Shown: positions 40,447 to 48,960 of the stretch, one piece after another
How the letters are laid out: every line of letters starts with the position of its first letter
How positions within the stretch are numbered: position 1 is the stretch's first letter
Notes under the pieces: model-generated
The model's input: the letters and a program-made list of their open reading frames with translations, nothing else
What the model was told of the DNA's origin: nothing
The model's database searches: none
Source: Gemella sp.
GTDB lineage: Bacteria > Bacillota > Bacilli > Staphylococcales > Gemellaceae
Assembly (NCBI GenBank): GCA_030529855.1
Contig: JAUMWC010000005.1
Span: forward strand, 30,157 to 94,156
Reading direction: 5' to 3'
Length of the DNA: 64,000 nucleotides
Translations under genes and position numbers: made by a program

Positions 40447-42366
40447 ATGTTACTTCAATTAAATAATATAAGTAAATATTTTGTCGTTACAGAAGTATTC
40501 TCTAATGTTAAACTAGAAGTTAATGAAAAAGACAAGATTGCTATTGTTGGGCGTAATGGTGCTGGTAAATCTACCTTGCTTAAAGTTATAGCTGGAATGA
40601 CTTCATACGACTCAGGAGAGAGAATAGTATCGAAAAATGCGACAATAGGTTACTTATCTCAGGAATTTATTATAAAAGAAGATAAAACTGTATATGAAGA
40701 GATGCTTTCTTGCTTTACAGAAATTATAAAATTAGAAAAAGATTTAGAAGAATTAGCAGGTCAGTTAACTACAGAAAATTTAGAAGCAGACTCTGGTCTT
40801 TTAAATAGATATGATGCACTTCAAAATAGGGTATTAACTCACAAGGACTACCACTACAAATCAAAGATTAAATCAGTATTATTTGGTTTAGATTTTACAG
40901 AAGAAGATTTAAGTAAATCAATTTCTAACTTTTCTGGTGGACAGAAGACACGTATTTCTATGGCTAAGTTATTACTTAGTGAACCAGATATTCTAATCCT
41001 TGATGAGCCGACCAACCACCTTGATATGGAAAATGTAGCTTGGCTTGAGAATTATCTAAATGCCTATTCAGGAGCTGTTGTAATAGTCAGTCACGACCGT
41101 TACTTCTTAGATAAGATTGTAAATGTTGTTTATAATGTGGAATTTGGTCGCTGTAAGAAGTATGTAGGGAATTATTCTAAGTTTCTTACTCAGTACGAAG
41201 AAGACTATGAAAAACATCTTAAAGAATACATTAGTCAGCAAAAAGATATTAAAAAATTAGAAGAGTTTGTTCAAAAAAATATTGCTAGGGCATCTACATC
41301 AGGAATGGCCAAGTCTAGACAAAAAATTCTTGATAAAATTGAAAGAATAGATAATCCACGTAAGGATGACAAGACTGCTAATATAGAATTTACTATTAAT
41401 GAACAATCAGGAAGAGATGTTTTAAGAATTTCTGATTTCAAAGTAGGGTACGATAAAAATCAAATAGGGCCTACTTATAACTTTGATGTCTACAAAGGAG
41501 ATAGAATTGCCATTGTTGGAAGAAACGGTATTGGTAAATCTACTCTTATAAAAGCAGTAGCCAAAAGAGCAGAAGCTATCTCTGGTGATGTAGCCTATGG
41601 ATCTAAAGTTTCACTAGGTTACTATGACCAAAAACAAGCTGAATTTGAATCAGTAAAAACGGTTCTACAAGAATTGTGGGATGAATATCCAAATATGAAG
41701 GAAGCTGATGTACGTAGCGTCTTAGGTCGATTCTTATTCCCAGGAGAAGATGTGCTTAAAATTGTTAGGGACTTATCTGGGGGAGAGAAAGCAAGGTTGC
41801 AACTAGCAAAATTAATGCTAGAAAAGAATAATTTATTAATTCTTGATGAGCCTACCAACCACCTTGATATAGCTAGTAAACAAGTCTTAGAAGCAGCTTT
41901 AGAAAACTACGAAGGAACTCTTGTCTTTGTCAGCCACGATAGATACTTTATCAATAAGATTGCTAATAAAGTAATCTTTATAGACGAAGATAAGTTTAGT
42001 CTATACTTAGGTAACTTTGATTACTATGTTGAAAAGAAAGAGCAGGAGAGAATTGCTCAGGAAATAGCAGAAAAAGAAACTAAGGTAGAAATTGTAAAAG
42101 AAAAGAATAACTATGCTTTAGGAAAAGAAGAAAAGAAACTTGTAAGAAAATTAGAGCGTGAGAGAGATGCTCTAGTAGAAGAAATAGAGCAAGTTGAAGC
42201 TCATATTGCGTCAATAAATGACGAACTTGTAAAAGAAGAAGTTTATACTGATGCAGTTAAGAGTCAAGAATATAACCAAGAACTTCAAGAAAATAATGAC
42301 AAGTTAGAAGAGTTGAATATGAAGTGGTTAGAACTTGAGGAAGAGTTAGAAAAATATATTCAGTAG
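40447..42366 (+). CDS. ABC-F family ribosome-associated ATPase
   Basis: 639 residues with two ABC domains and no membrane segment. First Walker A VGRNGAGKST (about 34-43), signature FSGGQKTR; second Walker A VGRNGIGKST, signature LSGGEKARLQLAKLML; both followed by LILDEPTNHLD. A linker (about 240-300) and a C-terminal coiled coil (about 545-639) are as in YdiF-type ABC-F proteins, which act on stalled ribosomes. Not clearly of the antibiotic-resistance type. ATG 40447 has AAAGGAG; the frame open from 40408 is not used. Confidence 0.93.
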   Translation: MLLQLNNISKYFVVTEVFSNVKLEVNEKDKIAIVGRNGAGKSTLLKVIAGMTSYDSGERIVSKNATIGYLSQEFIIKEDKTVYEEMLSCFTEIIKLEKDLEELAGQLTTENLEADSGLLNRYDALQNRVLTHKDYHYKSKIKSVLFGLDFTEEDLSKSISNFSGGQKTRISMAKLLLSEPDILILDEPTNHLDMENVAWLENYLNAYSGAVVIVSHDRYFLDKIVNVVYNVEFGRCKKYVGNYSKFLTQYEEDYEKHLKEYISQQKDIKKLEEFVQKNIARASTSGMAKSRQKILDKIERIDNPRKDDKTANIEFTINEQSGRDVLRISDFKVGYDKNQIGPTYNFDVYKGDRIAIVGRNGIGKSTLIKAVAKRAEAISGDVAYGSKVSLGYYDQKQAEFESVKTVLQELWDEYPNMKEADVRSVLGRFLFPGEDVLKIVRDLSGGEKARLQLAKLMLEKNNLLILDEPTNHLDIASKQVLEAALENYEGTLVFVSHDRYFINKIANKVIFIDEDKFSLYLGNFDYYVEKKEQERIAQEIAEKETKVEIVKEKNNYALGKEEKKLVRKLERERDALVEEIEQVEAHIASINDELVKEEVYTDAVKSQEYNQELQENNDKLEELNMKWLELEEELEKYIQ

Positions 42367-42383
42367 ATTAATAAGGAGTTAGT

Positions 42384-42758
42384 ATGAATATTCAAGTAAC
42401 AACTTATGTTGATAATAAGAAATTATTATTTGAAAAAAATGAAGGTAATTTTTTAGAAGAAGAAAATTATTACCAAATTACTTATAAAGATAAAAATTCA
42501 GAGGCTTGTGATATAAGACTTGAGAAAAACGGGGAAAAGGTAGTAATCAATAGAGCTAGCTCTCCTTTAAATATTGGAAAAGAAGTAACAGTCAGCCAAT
42601 ATAAAACACCTTATGGTCTTATGGATTTACACACTAAATTAATAGGTGTAGATGTAAAAGAAAAGAGCAAATTTATACAATTTGAAATAGAATATAGAAT
42701 TATCTTTTCTAAAATAGATAGTCAGTTAACTAAGTTAAAAATCTTAGTAACTAGATAA
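42384..42758 (+). CDS. DUF1934 (YwiB-like) beta-barrel protein
   Basis: 124 residues, lipocalin-like small protein of the DUF1934 family (YwiB of Bacillus). All-beta pattern with QITYKDKNSEACDIRLEK, then TPYGLMDLHTKL and FEIEYRIIF. Function not established; in Bacilli often near argS or transport genes. Starts 17 bases after the ABC-F gene with AAGGAG, same transcript. Confidence 0.82.
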   Translation: MNIQVTTYVDNKKLLFEKNEGNFLEEENYYQITYKDKNSEACDIRLEKNGEKVVINRASSPLNIGKEVTVSQYKTPYGLMDLHTKLIGVDVKEKSKFIQFEIEYRIIFSKIDSQLTKLKILVTR

Positions 42759-42797
42759 AAAAAGAACTTGCTAATTAAAGCAAGTTCTTTTTTTATT
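42759..42797. terminator. Bidirectional terminator
   Basis: AAAGAACTTGC (42761-42771) pairs with GCAAGTTCTTT (42780-42790). Between DUF1934 (+) and the PTS gene (-). Confidence 0.92.
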
Positions 42798-44427
42798 AGT
42801 GGTTGTTGTGCCAGTATTCTTCTAATTTAGACTTAACGATTGAAACTCGTGGTCCGTAGATAACTTGAACACCTTTACCAGCTTTAACTAATCCTAAAGA
42901 TCCTGATTGTTTTAGGACTGCTTCATCAACTAGTGATGGGTCTTTAACTGTTGTACGTAATCTTGTTGCACAAGCGTCAACGTCAACGATGTTTTCTAAT
43001 CCACCTAAACCTTGAGCTACTAGTAAAGTTTGCTCGTCAACTCCTGCATCTTTAGCAGCAGCTGCAGTAGCACCTTTTTTCTCTAGGTAGTCAGCTTTAG
43101 AGTGTAATTTAACGTCTTCTCCAGCGTCTTCACGACCAGGAGTTTTTAAGTTTAATTTTGTAATTAATGTTCTAAATACGAAGTAGTAAACTACTGAGTA
43201 AGTTAATCCTAAAGGAATCATTGTTAACCAGTTAGTTTTTGCATTTCCTTGAAGAATTCCGAATAGAGTAAAGTCGATTAATCCTCCAGAGAATGTTTGT
43301 CCGATAGGAATGTTTAAGATGTGCATCATCATGAATGAGATACCAGCGAATGCAGCGTGAACGATGTATAATACTGGAGCTACGAATAAGAATGAGAACT
43401 CGATTGGCTCAGTAATACCAGTTAACATAGCTGTTAATCCAGCAGAAACTAATAATCCACCAACAACTTTTTTATTTTCTGGTTTAGCTACGTGGTACAT
43501 TGCTAAAGCAGCTGCAGGTAAACCGAAGATCATGAATGGGAATTTACCAGCCATGAATCTAGCGTGGTCAATTGTGAACATTCCGTTCCAGTTTGGATCT
43601 CCTAATTGAGCGAAGAAGATGTTTTGAGCACCTTGTACTAATTCTCCACCAACTTGTAGAGTTCCACCAACTCCTGTTTGCCAGAATGGTAAGTAGAATA
43701 CGTGGTGCAGACCGAATGGAATTAATGATCTTTCGATTAATCCGTAGATTAATGTTCCTGCATATCCAGATCCAGTAACTAATCCACCTAATGCGTAGAT
43801 TCCGTTTTGTACTGGTGGCCATACGTAGTACATTGCAATACCAACAAATACGTAAACGATTGTTGAAATGATTGGAATGAATTTAGATCCACCGAAGAAT
43901 GAAAGAACTGTTGGAAGTTCGATTTGGTAGTATTTATTGTGTAGGTAAGAAACTCCTAATCCAACTACGATACCACCGAACACTCCCATTTGAAGTGATT
44001 GGATACCAACGATAGAACCAATAGTTCCACCTAATACGTGATCAGCTACTTTTCCATCAGCTAAAATCATACCGTGTGTTTTTAACATGGCATTTGTTGC
44101 TGTGTGCATTACGAAGAATGCGATCATAGCTGATAGGGCAGCAACTTCTTTTTCTCTCTTAGCCATACCAATAGCTACCCCAACTGCAAAAATCAGTGGT
44201 AGAGTTCCGAAGATTGCATCTCCAGCGTTAGACATAACTGTTAGGATCATGTTTAGGATAGTACCTTCACCAAAAATCCCTTCAAGTCCATAAGACTTAA
44301 TAGTAGTAGGGTTAGTGAATGAAGCACCTATCCCAAGTAGAAGACCTGCAACTGGGAGTACTGCTACTGGTAACATGAATGATCTACCGATACGTTGCAG
44401 AATAGAAAATAATTTATTTTCTTTCAT
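42796..44427 (-). CDS. PTS sugar transporter, EIICB (glucose/maltose type)
   Basis: 543 residues: an EIIC domain of about ten membrane segments (1-420; includes GITEPIEFSFLF and LIPFGLHHVFYLPFWQT, the sugar-binding motifs of the glucose superfamily), then a linker and a EIIB domain with phospho-Cys486 in VDACATRLRTTV. EIIA is not fused, so another protein must supply it. The sugar may be glucose, maltose or an amino sugar; it cannot be decided here. ATG 44427 has AAGGAGG. Under a consensus promoter with an upstream cre-like site, pointing to CcpA control. Confidence 0.92.
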   Translation of the reverse strand: MKENKLFSILQRIGRSFMLPVAVLPVAGLLLGIGASFTNPTTIKSYGLEGIFGEGTILNMILTVMSNAGDAIFGTLPLIFAVGVAIGMAKREKEVAALSAMIAFFVMHTATNAMLKTHGMILADGKVADHVLGGTIGSIVGIQSLQMGVFGGIVVGLGVSYLHNKYYQIELPTVLSFFGGSKFIPIISTIVYVFVGIAMYYVWPPVQNGIYALGGLVTGSGYAGTLIYGLIERSLIPFGLHHVFYLPFWQTGVGGTLQVGGELVQGAQNIFFAQLGDPNWNGMFTIDHARFMAGKFPFMIFGLPAAALAMYHVAKPENKKVVGGLLVSAGLTAMLTGITEPIEFSFLFVAPVLYIVHAAFAGISFMMMHILNIPIGQTFSGGLIDFTLFGILQGNAKTNWLTMIPLGLTYSVVYYFVFRTLITKLNLKTPGREDAGEDVKLHSKADYLEKKGATAAAAKDAGVDEQTLLVAQGLGGLENIVDVDACATRLRTTVKDPSLVDEAVLKQSGSLGLVKAGKGVQVIYGPRVSIVKSKLEEYWHNNH

Positions 44428-44478
44428 TGTCTTTTCCTCCTTATTAAATTGTATATTGTACTAATAAAAGACAAACTT

Positions 44479-44507
44479 ATTATAGTACTAATGAAAGGGT
44501 TTGTCAA
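44479..44507 (-). promoter_or_regulatory. Promoter of the PTS EIICB gene
   Basis: Minus strand: TTGACA (44502-44507), 17-bp spacer, TATAAT (44479-44484). A 15-bp direct repeat (TATTGTACTAATAAA at 44454 and TATAGTACTAATGAA at 44481) overlaps the -10 and leader and may bind a specific regulator. Confidence 0.87.
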
Positions 44508-44513
44508 TATAAA

Positions 44514-44527
44514 AAATAACGTTTTCA
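44514..44527. promoter_or_regulatory. cre-like catabolite control site
   Basis: Minus strand TGAAAACGTTATTT fits the cre consensus TGWNANCGNTNWCA except the last two bases. It lies just upstream of the -35, a position often linked to CcpA activation. Confidence 0.6.
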
Positions 44528-44611
44528 GACACTATTTACAGAAATGTAAAGGTTACCAAAAAAGAGAGGGACAAAGTTTTTTAAAATATAAAAAAAATAT
44601 ATTTTCACGTT

Positions 44612-44682
44612 TACATTCTAAGTTTCTCTATAAAAATGGGTGTTTTTTATAGAAAAACTAGTGTATTTAGAATTAGAATGTA
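44612..44682. repeat. Nested inverted repeats in a gene-free region
   Basis: TACATTCTAA (44612-44621) pairs perfectly with TTAGAATGTA (44673-44682). Inside it, GTTTcTCTATAAAAA (44622-44636) pairs with TTTTTATAGAaAAAC (44644-44658). No gene lies in 44528-45007; besides this and the next repeat the region is plain AT-rich sequence. Confidence 0.65.
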
Positions 44683-44719
44683 TATTTTAATAGTATAAAA
44701 TAAATTTTCTTTATAGATG

Positions 44720-44766
44720 ATAGGTAATAAATTAATTTTAAAGTATACTATTAATTTATTATCTAT
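44720..44766. repeat. Long inverted repeat upstream of the pyr promoter
   Basis: 17-bp arms ATAGGTAATAAATTAAT (44720-44736) and ATTAATTTATTATCTAT (44750-44766) with one G-T wobble, 13-base loop. 63 bp before the pyr -35. Confidence 0.65.
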
Positions 44767-44828
44767 AACAGTTATTTTTTACAGAATATTTAGTAAAAAA
44801 AATATTAATTATTTTAGTAGGAATTTGT

Positions 44829-44857
44829 TTGACATTTAGCAATAAATACTTTATACT
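44829..44857 (+). promoter_or_regulatory. Promoter of the pyrimidine operon
   Basis: TTGACA (44829-44834), 17-bp spacer, TATACT (44852-44857). Confidence 0.88.
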
Positions 44858-44886
44858 TTAGATAATTTAATATAAAAATTCTTTTA

Positions 44887-44997
44887 AACAGTCCAGAGAG
44901 GCTAGTAAGGAAATTATTTTTATTTTTGCATAGGATAACTATGTTTATTTATTGATATGGAATTTGCTGCTCTGACTTTGTCAGAGCATTTTTTTAT
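44887..44997 (+). promoter_or_regulatory. PyrR-binding attenuator 1 (before pyrR)
   Basis: The PyrR-binding loop AGTCCAGAGAGGCT (from 44890) matches the known ARUCCNGNGAGGYU consensus. It is followed by a terminator hairpin GCTCTGAC (44969-44976)/GTCAGAGC (44980-44987) and seven T. When UMP or UTP is high, PyrR should stabilise the anti-antiterminator and stop transcription. Confidence 0.92.
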
Positions 44998-45007
44998 AGG
45001 AGTATAT

Positions 45008-45538
45008 ATGACTGAAAAAATTTTGTTTGATCACGAACAAATATCTAGAATGATTAACCGTATTTCTTATGAAATAATCGAAAAAGGTGATGATTTATCT
45101 AGTGTAGTTCTAGTTGGTATTAAAACTAGAGGAGAATACATAGCTAATAGATTACAGAAGAAGATTCAATCTATTACTGGTAAGGATATTTCTATAGAAA
45201 GTTTGGACATAACATTTTATAGAGATGACCTAGAAAAATCTTCTGTAGATCCACTTGTAAGAAATGTATCTTTTGGAATAGACCTTACTAATAAAATAGT
45301 AGTCATTGTCGATGATGTTTTATATACAGGGAGAACTGTGAGAGCAGCCATAGATGCAATAATGGACGCGGCGAGACCAAAGGCTATTAGACTTGCAATA
45401 TTAGTTGATAGAGGACACAGAGAACTTCCTATAAGAGCTGATTTTGTAGGGAAGAATATTCCAACATCAAGCAAAGAAAATGTTAAAGTACATTTAAGTG
45501 AAGTAGATAACCAAGATCAAATTTTATTAATAACTTAA
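45008..45538 (+). CDS. pyrR: Pyrimidine operon attenuation protein/uracil phosphoribosyltransferase PyrR
   Basis: A 176-residue PRTase-fold RNA-binding regulator. The PRPP loop IVVIVDDVLYTGRTVRAA (about 98-115), GIKTRGEYIANRL and the C-terminal LVDRGHRELPIRADFVGKN are typical. It binds the two AGAGAG-type loops at 44890 and 45558 in a UMP-dependent way. ATG 45008 follows TAGGAG; the longer frame from 44957 runs through the attenuator terminator and is excluded. Confidence 0.96.
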   Translation: MTEKILFDHEQISRMINRISYEIIEKGDDLSSVVLVGIKTRGEYIANRLQKKIQSITGKDISIESLDITFYRDDLEKSSVDPLVRNVSFGIDLTNKIVVIVDDVLYTGRTVRAAIDAIMDAARPKAIRLAILVDRGHRELPIRADFVGKNIPTSSKENVKVHLSEVDNQDQILLIT

Positions 45539-45555
45539 TATGAAATCTTTTTAAG

Positions 45556-45657
45556 TTAGTACAGAGAGACTAGCAAGGGATTATTTTAGAACATGGGATA
45601 AGTATGTTCTGATTTGTTACGCCTTGTTAGGATTTCTAACGAGGCGTATTTTTTATA
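45556..45657 (+). promoter_or_regulatory. PyrR-binding attenuator 2 (pyrR-pyrB gap)
   Basis: AGTACAGAGAGACTAGCAAG (from 45558) resembles the PyrR loop with changes at two consensus positions. The terminator is ACGCCTTGTTAG (45619-45630)/CTAACGAGGCGT (45636-45647) followed by T-run. It gives a second UMP-sensitive stop between pyrR and pyrB. Confidence 0.9.
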
Positions 45658-45669
45658 AGGAGAAAAGAA

Positions 45670-46554
45670 ATGGTAAAAAATTTAGTAGCAATGTCGGACT
45701 TAAGTAATGAAGAAGTTTACGAGCTAATTGAAAGAGCTTTAGAACTTAAGAATGGAGCAAATCCAATAGAAAGAAGAGATTTATTCGTATCCAATTTATT
45801 CTTTGAAAATTCAACAAGGACTAAGCACTCATTCGAAGTAGCTCAGCATAAGTTAGGATTGAATGTAATAAACTTTGAAGCAGCAACGTCTTCTGTTAAT
45901 AAGGGAGAAACGCTTTATGATACGTGTAAAACTTTAGAGATGTTAGATTGCAAAATTTTAGTAATAAGACACCCAGAGAGAGAATACTATAAACAACTAG
46001 AGAATCTAAAGGTTCCTGTAGTATCAGGTGGAGATGGATCTGGAGAACATCCAAGCCAGTGTCTACTAGACCTTATGACAATCTATGAAAAGTTTGGAAA
46101 AATTGAAGGTTTAGACATAGTAATAGTCGGAGATATAAAAAATTCTCGTGTAGCTAGAAGTAATTACAACATTCTAACAAGACTAGGTGCCAAGGTAAAC
46201 TTTGTATGTCCAGAAATTTTCGCAGATGAAACTTTAGGACAAGTAGTGAATTTCGATGAAGTAGTGGCTGACCTAGATGTATGTATGTTATTAAGGGTTC
46301 AACACGAAAGACACGATGGAACGGCAGTATTTAATAAGGAAGAATTCCATAGAGATTATGGATTAAGCCAAGAAAGATATGAAAAACTTAAAGAGAGTGC
46401 AATAGTAATGCACCCAGCTCCAGTAAATAGGGGAGTTGAGATTGCTGATGAACTTGTCGAAGCTGACAAGTCAGTAATCTTTGAACAAATGAGAAACGGT
46501 ATGTTTATGAGACAGGCTATCTTAGAAAAAATAATTAGAGACAATAACCTATAA
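45670..46554 (+). CDS. pyrB: Aspartate carbamoyltransferase catalytic subunit
   Basis: A 294-residue enzyme joining carbamoyl phosphate and aspartate. The carbamoyl-phosphate motif is [13 protein letters not shown] (about 44-56), with [14 protein letters not shown] (about 120-133), [12 protein letters not shown] and [12 protein letters not shown] later. Length fits the unregulated Bacillus-type trimer; no pyrI follows. AAGGAG precedes ATG. Confidence 0.97.
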   Translation: MVKNLVAMSDLSNEEVYELIERALELKNGANPIERRDLFVSNLFFENSTRTKHSFEVAQHKLGLNVINFEAATSSVNKGETLYDTCKTLEMLDCKILVIRHPEREYYKQLENLKVPVVSGGDGSGEHPSQCLLDLMTIYEKFGKIEGLDIVIVGDIKNSRVARSNYNILTRLGAKVNFVCPEIFADETLGQVVNFDEVVADLDVCMLLRVQHERHDGTAVFNKEEFHRDYGLSQERYEKLKESAIVMHPAPVNRGVEIADELVEADKSVIFEQMRNGMFMRQAILEKIIRDNNL

Positions 46555-46565
46555 GGAGAAGAAAT

Positions 46566-47843
46566 ATGCTACTTTTAAAAAATGGAAGAATCTTAGAAAA
46601 TGGAAAATTAGTGAAGAAAGATATCTTAGTAGATGGAAAAAATATCAAGGATATCCAAGATGAGATAAATGTAAGTGATGCAGAAGTTTTAGAACTTAAT
46701 GGTAAGTTTGTATCACCTGGATTTATAGATGTGCATGTTCACTGGAGAGAGCCTGGATTCGAGTACAAGGAATCAATCTACACAGCATCAAGAGCAGCTG
46801 CAAGAGGTGGGTTCACAACAGCTATGCCAATGCCTAACCTAGATCCTGTACCAGATACATATGAAAATCTAAAAAAACAATTAGATATTATTGAAAGAGA
46901 TTCTGTAATTAGAGCAATTCCTTATGGAGCAATAACTAAGGGAGAACTTGGTGAAGAGTATGCAGAGTTTGAAGAATTAAATGACCACGTATTTGCCTTT
47001 TCTGATGATGGGCGCGGAGTACAAGATGCAAATATGATGTACCAATCAATGAAGATTGCTGCTAAATTAAACAAGGCTATCGTAGCCCACTGTGAAGATA
47101 ACTCACTAATTCTGGGTGGATGTATGCACTGTGGTAAGAGAAGTCGTGAGTTAGGACAAAAAGGAATTCCTTCAGTTTGTGAATCTGTACAAATTGCAAG
47201 AGATGTCTTACTAGCAGAAGATGCAGGGTGTCACTACCACGTTTGTCACGTATCAACTAAAGAGTCTGTACGAGTAATTAGAGATGCTAAAAAAGCAGGA
47301 ATCAAGGTTACTTGTGAAGTGTGTCCTCACCACTTAATTAGTGATGAAAATGATATTCCAGAAGCAAGTGGAATGTGGAAAATGAACCCTCCTCTAAGAG
47401 CAAATGAAGATAGACAAGCACTTATTGCAGGAGTTCTAGACGGTACGATTGATATCATAGCGACAGATCACGCACCACACGCACCACACGAAAAAGAAAT
47501 AGCAATGGCTGATTCAGCCTTCGGTATTGTTGGATGTGAAACAGCCTTCGGACAACTATATACAAACTTTGTAAAAACGAAAATCTTCACACTTGAGCAA
47601 GTGGTAGATATGATGTCTACAAGAGTAGCTAAGATATTTGACTTACCTTACGGAAAATTAGAAAAAGGAGAACTTGCTGATCTAACTGTAATTGACTTAG
47701 AACGATCAGAAGTAATCGATCCAGAGAAATTCTTATCAAAAGGAAGAAATACTCCTTACATTGGAGAAAAGATCTACGGAATCACTGAACTTACTTTAGT
47801 AGAAGGTAAAGTAGCATACAAAGACGAGAAAATATTTAAATAA
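46566..47843 (+). CDS. pyrC: Dihydroorotase
   Basis: A 425-residue zinc amidohydrolase (type I dihydroorotase) closing carbamoyl aspartate to dihydroorotate. Zinc ligands: HVHWREPG (about 57-64), Asp/His in the middle (AHCEDN, HYHVCHVST) and ATDHAPHAPHEK (about 300-311). It has more cysteines than usual around LGGCMHCGKRSRE, an insertion region otherwise often serine-rich. Begins 11 bases after pyrB. Confidence 0.95.
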   Translation: MLLLKNGRILENGKLVKKDILVDGKNIKDIQDEINVSDAEVLELNGKFVSPGFIDVHVHWREPGFEYKESIYTASRAAARGGFTTAMPMPNLDPVPDTYENLKKQLDIIERDSVIRAIPYGAITKGELGEEYAEFEELNDHVFAFSDDGRGVQDANMMYQSMKIAAKLNKAIVAHCEDNSLILGGCMHCGKRSRELGQKGIPSVCESVQIARDVLLAEDAGCHYHVCHVSTKESVRVIRDAKKAGIKVTCEVCPHHLISDENDIPEASGMWKMNPPLRANEDRQALIAGVLDGTIDIIATDHAPHAPHEKEIAMADSAFGIVGCETAFGQLYTNFVKTKIFTLEQVVDMMSTRVAKIFDLPYGKLEKGELADLTVIDLERSEVIDPEKFLSKGRNTPYIGEKIYGITELTLVEGKVAYKDEKIFK

Positions 47844-47860
47844 TATTAAAGGAGAATAAG

Positions 47861-48949
47861 ATGTATAAATTAGATAGAAAATTAGTATTAGAAGACGGAA
47901 CTGTATACAAGGGATACTCATTTGGTTCTGACAATGAAATGGCTGGAGAAGTAGTATTTAATACAGCGATGACTGGTTACCAAGAAACTTTATCAGACCC
48001 TTCTTATAACGGACAAATCGTTACATTTACATATCCTTTAATAGGAAACTATGGAATTAACAGAGATGACTATGAGACAATAACACCGACAATCAAGGGA
48101 ATGATTGTTAGAGAAATTTGTCACAAACCTTCTAACTTTAGATGGGAATTCACTCTTGATGAAGTATTAAAAGACTTAGATATCCCAGGGATTGCAGGGA
48201 TTGATACAAGAGCCTTAACTAGAAAAATAAGAGAGTACGGAACAATTAAAGGTGTAATAGTATCAGCTGATAGAGATACTGAAGAAGTACTGGCTGAATT
48301 GAAAAATAACACTCTGCCAACTGATCAGATTGATCAAGTTTCAACTAAGAGATCATTTGTATCATCAGGAAGAGGGCACAGAGTTGTCTTACTAGACTGC
48401 GGTGCTAAGTCGGGGATCCTTAGAGAGCTTAATGCAAGGGATTGTGACATTATTGTAATGCCACACGACTCGACAGCTAAAGAAATTTTAAGACAAAAAC
48501 CGGATGGAATTATGTTATCTAATGGACCTGGAGATCCAGAAGATGTACCAGAAACAATTGAAGCAATTAGAGAATTAATACCACAAGTTCCAATTTTTGG
48601 GATTTGTATGGGGCACCAACTTATAGCTTTAGCAGCAGGAGCTAAGACTTATAAACTTAAGTTTGGTCACAGAGGGGCGAACCAACCAGTTAAGAACCTA
48701 TTAACAGGAAGAGTTGATATTACTTCTCAAAACCACGGATATGCAGTAGATATCGAATCATTAAAAGACACAGATTTAGAATTAACTCACGTTGCAGTTA
48801 ACGATGGAACGTGTGAGGGAGTTAGACACAAGAAGTACCCAGTATTCTCTGTTCAATACCACCCAGAAGCGGCACCAGGACCACACGATCCTAACTATTT
48901 ATTCGATCAATTTATCGAAAACATGGAAAAATTCAAGAACAATAAATAA
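47861..48949 (+). CDS. carA: Carbamoyl-phosphate synthase small subunit
   Basis: A 362-residue glutaminase subunit. The CPSase N-terminal domain (1-150, with [17 protein letters not shown]) is followed by a class I amidotransferase domain: Cys in GICMGHQ (about 247-253), His/Glu in [13 protein letters not shown]. Supplies ammonia to CarB. In this operon it serves pyrimidine synthesis, under PyrR control. Confidence 0.97.
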   Translation: MYKLDRKLVLEDGTVYKGYSFGSDNEMAGEVVFNTAMTGYQETLSDPSYNGQIVTFTYPLIGNYGINRDDYETITPTIKGMIVREICHKPSNFRWEFTLDEVLKDLDIPGIAGIDTRALTRKIREYGTIKGVIVSADRDTEEVLAELKNNTLPTDQIDQVSTKRSFVSSGRGHRVVLLDCGAKSGILRELNARDCDIIVMPHDSTAKEILRQKPDGIMLSNGPGDPEDVPETIEAIRELIPQVPIFGICMGHQLIALAAGAKTYKLKFGHRGANQPVKNLLTGRVDITSQNHGYAVDIESLKDTDLELTHVAVNDGTCEGVRHKKYPVFSVQYHPEAAPGPHDPNYLFDQFIENMEKFKNNK

Positions 48950-48960
48950 GGAGAAATCAT

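Noticed and set aside
42796..44427. Several plus-strand frames inside the PTS gene
   Set aside because: They are antisense shadows of a strongly supported transporter gene with low-complexity translations.
44449..44652. 67-codon plus-strand frame starting TTG
   Set aside because: It reads through the PTS promoter region and a cre-like site on the opposite strand, without a Shine-Dalgarno.
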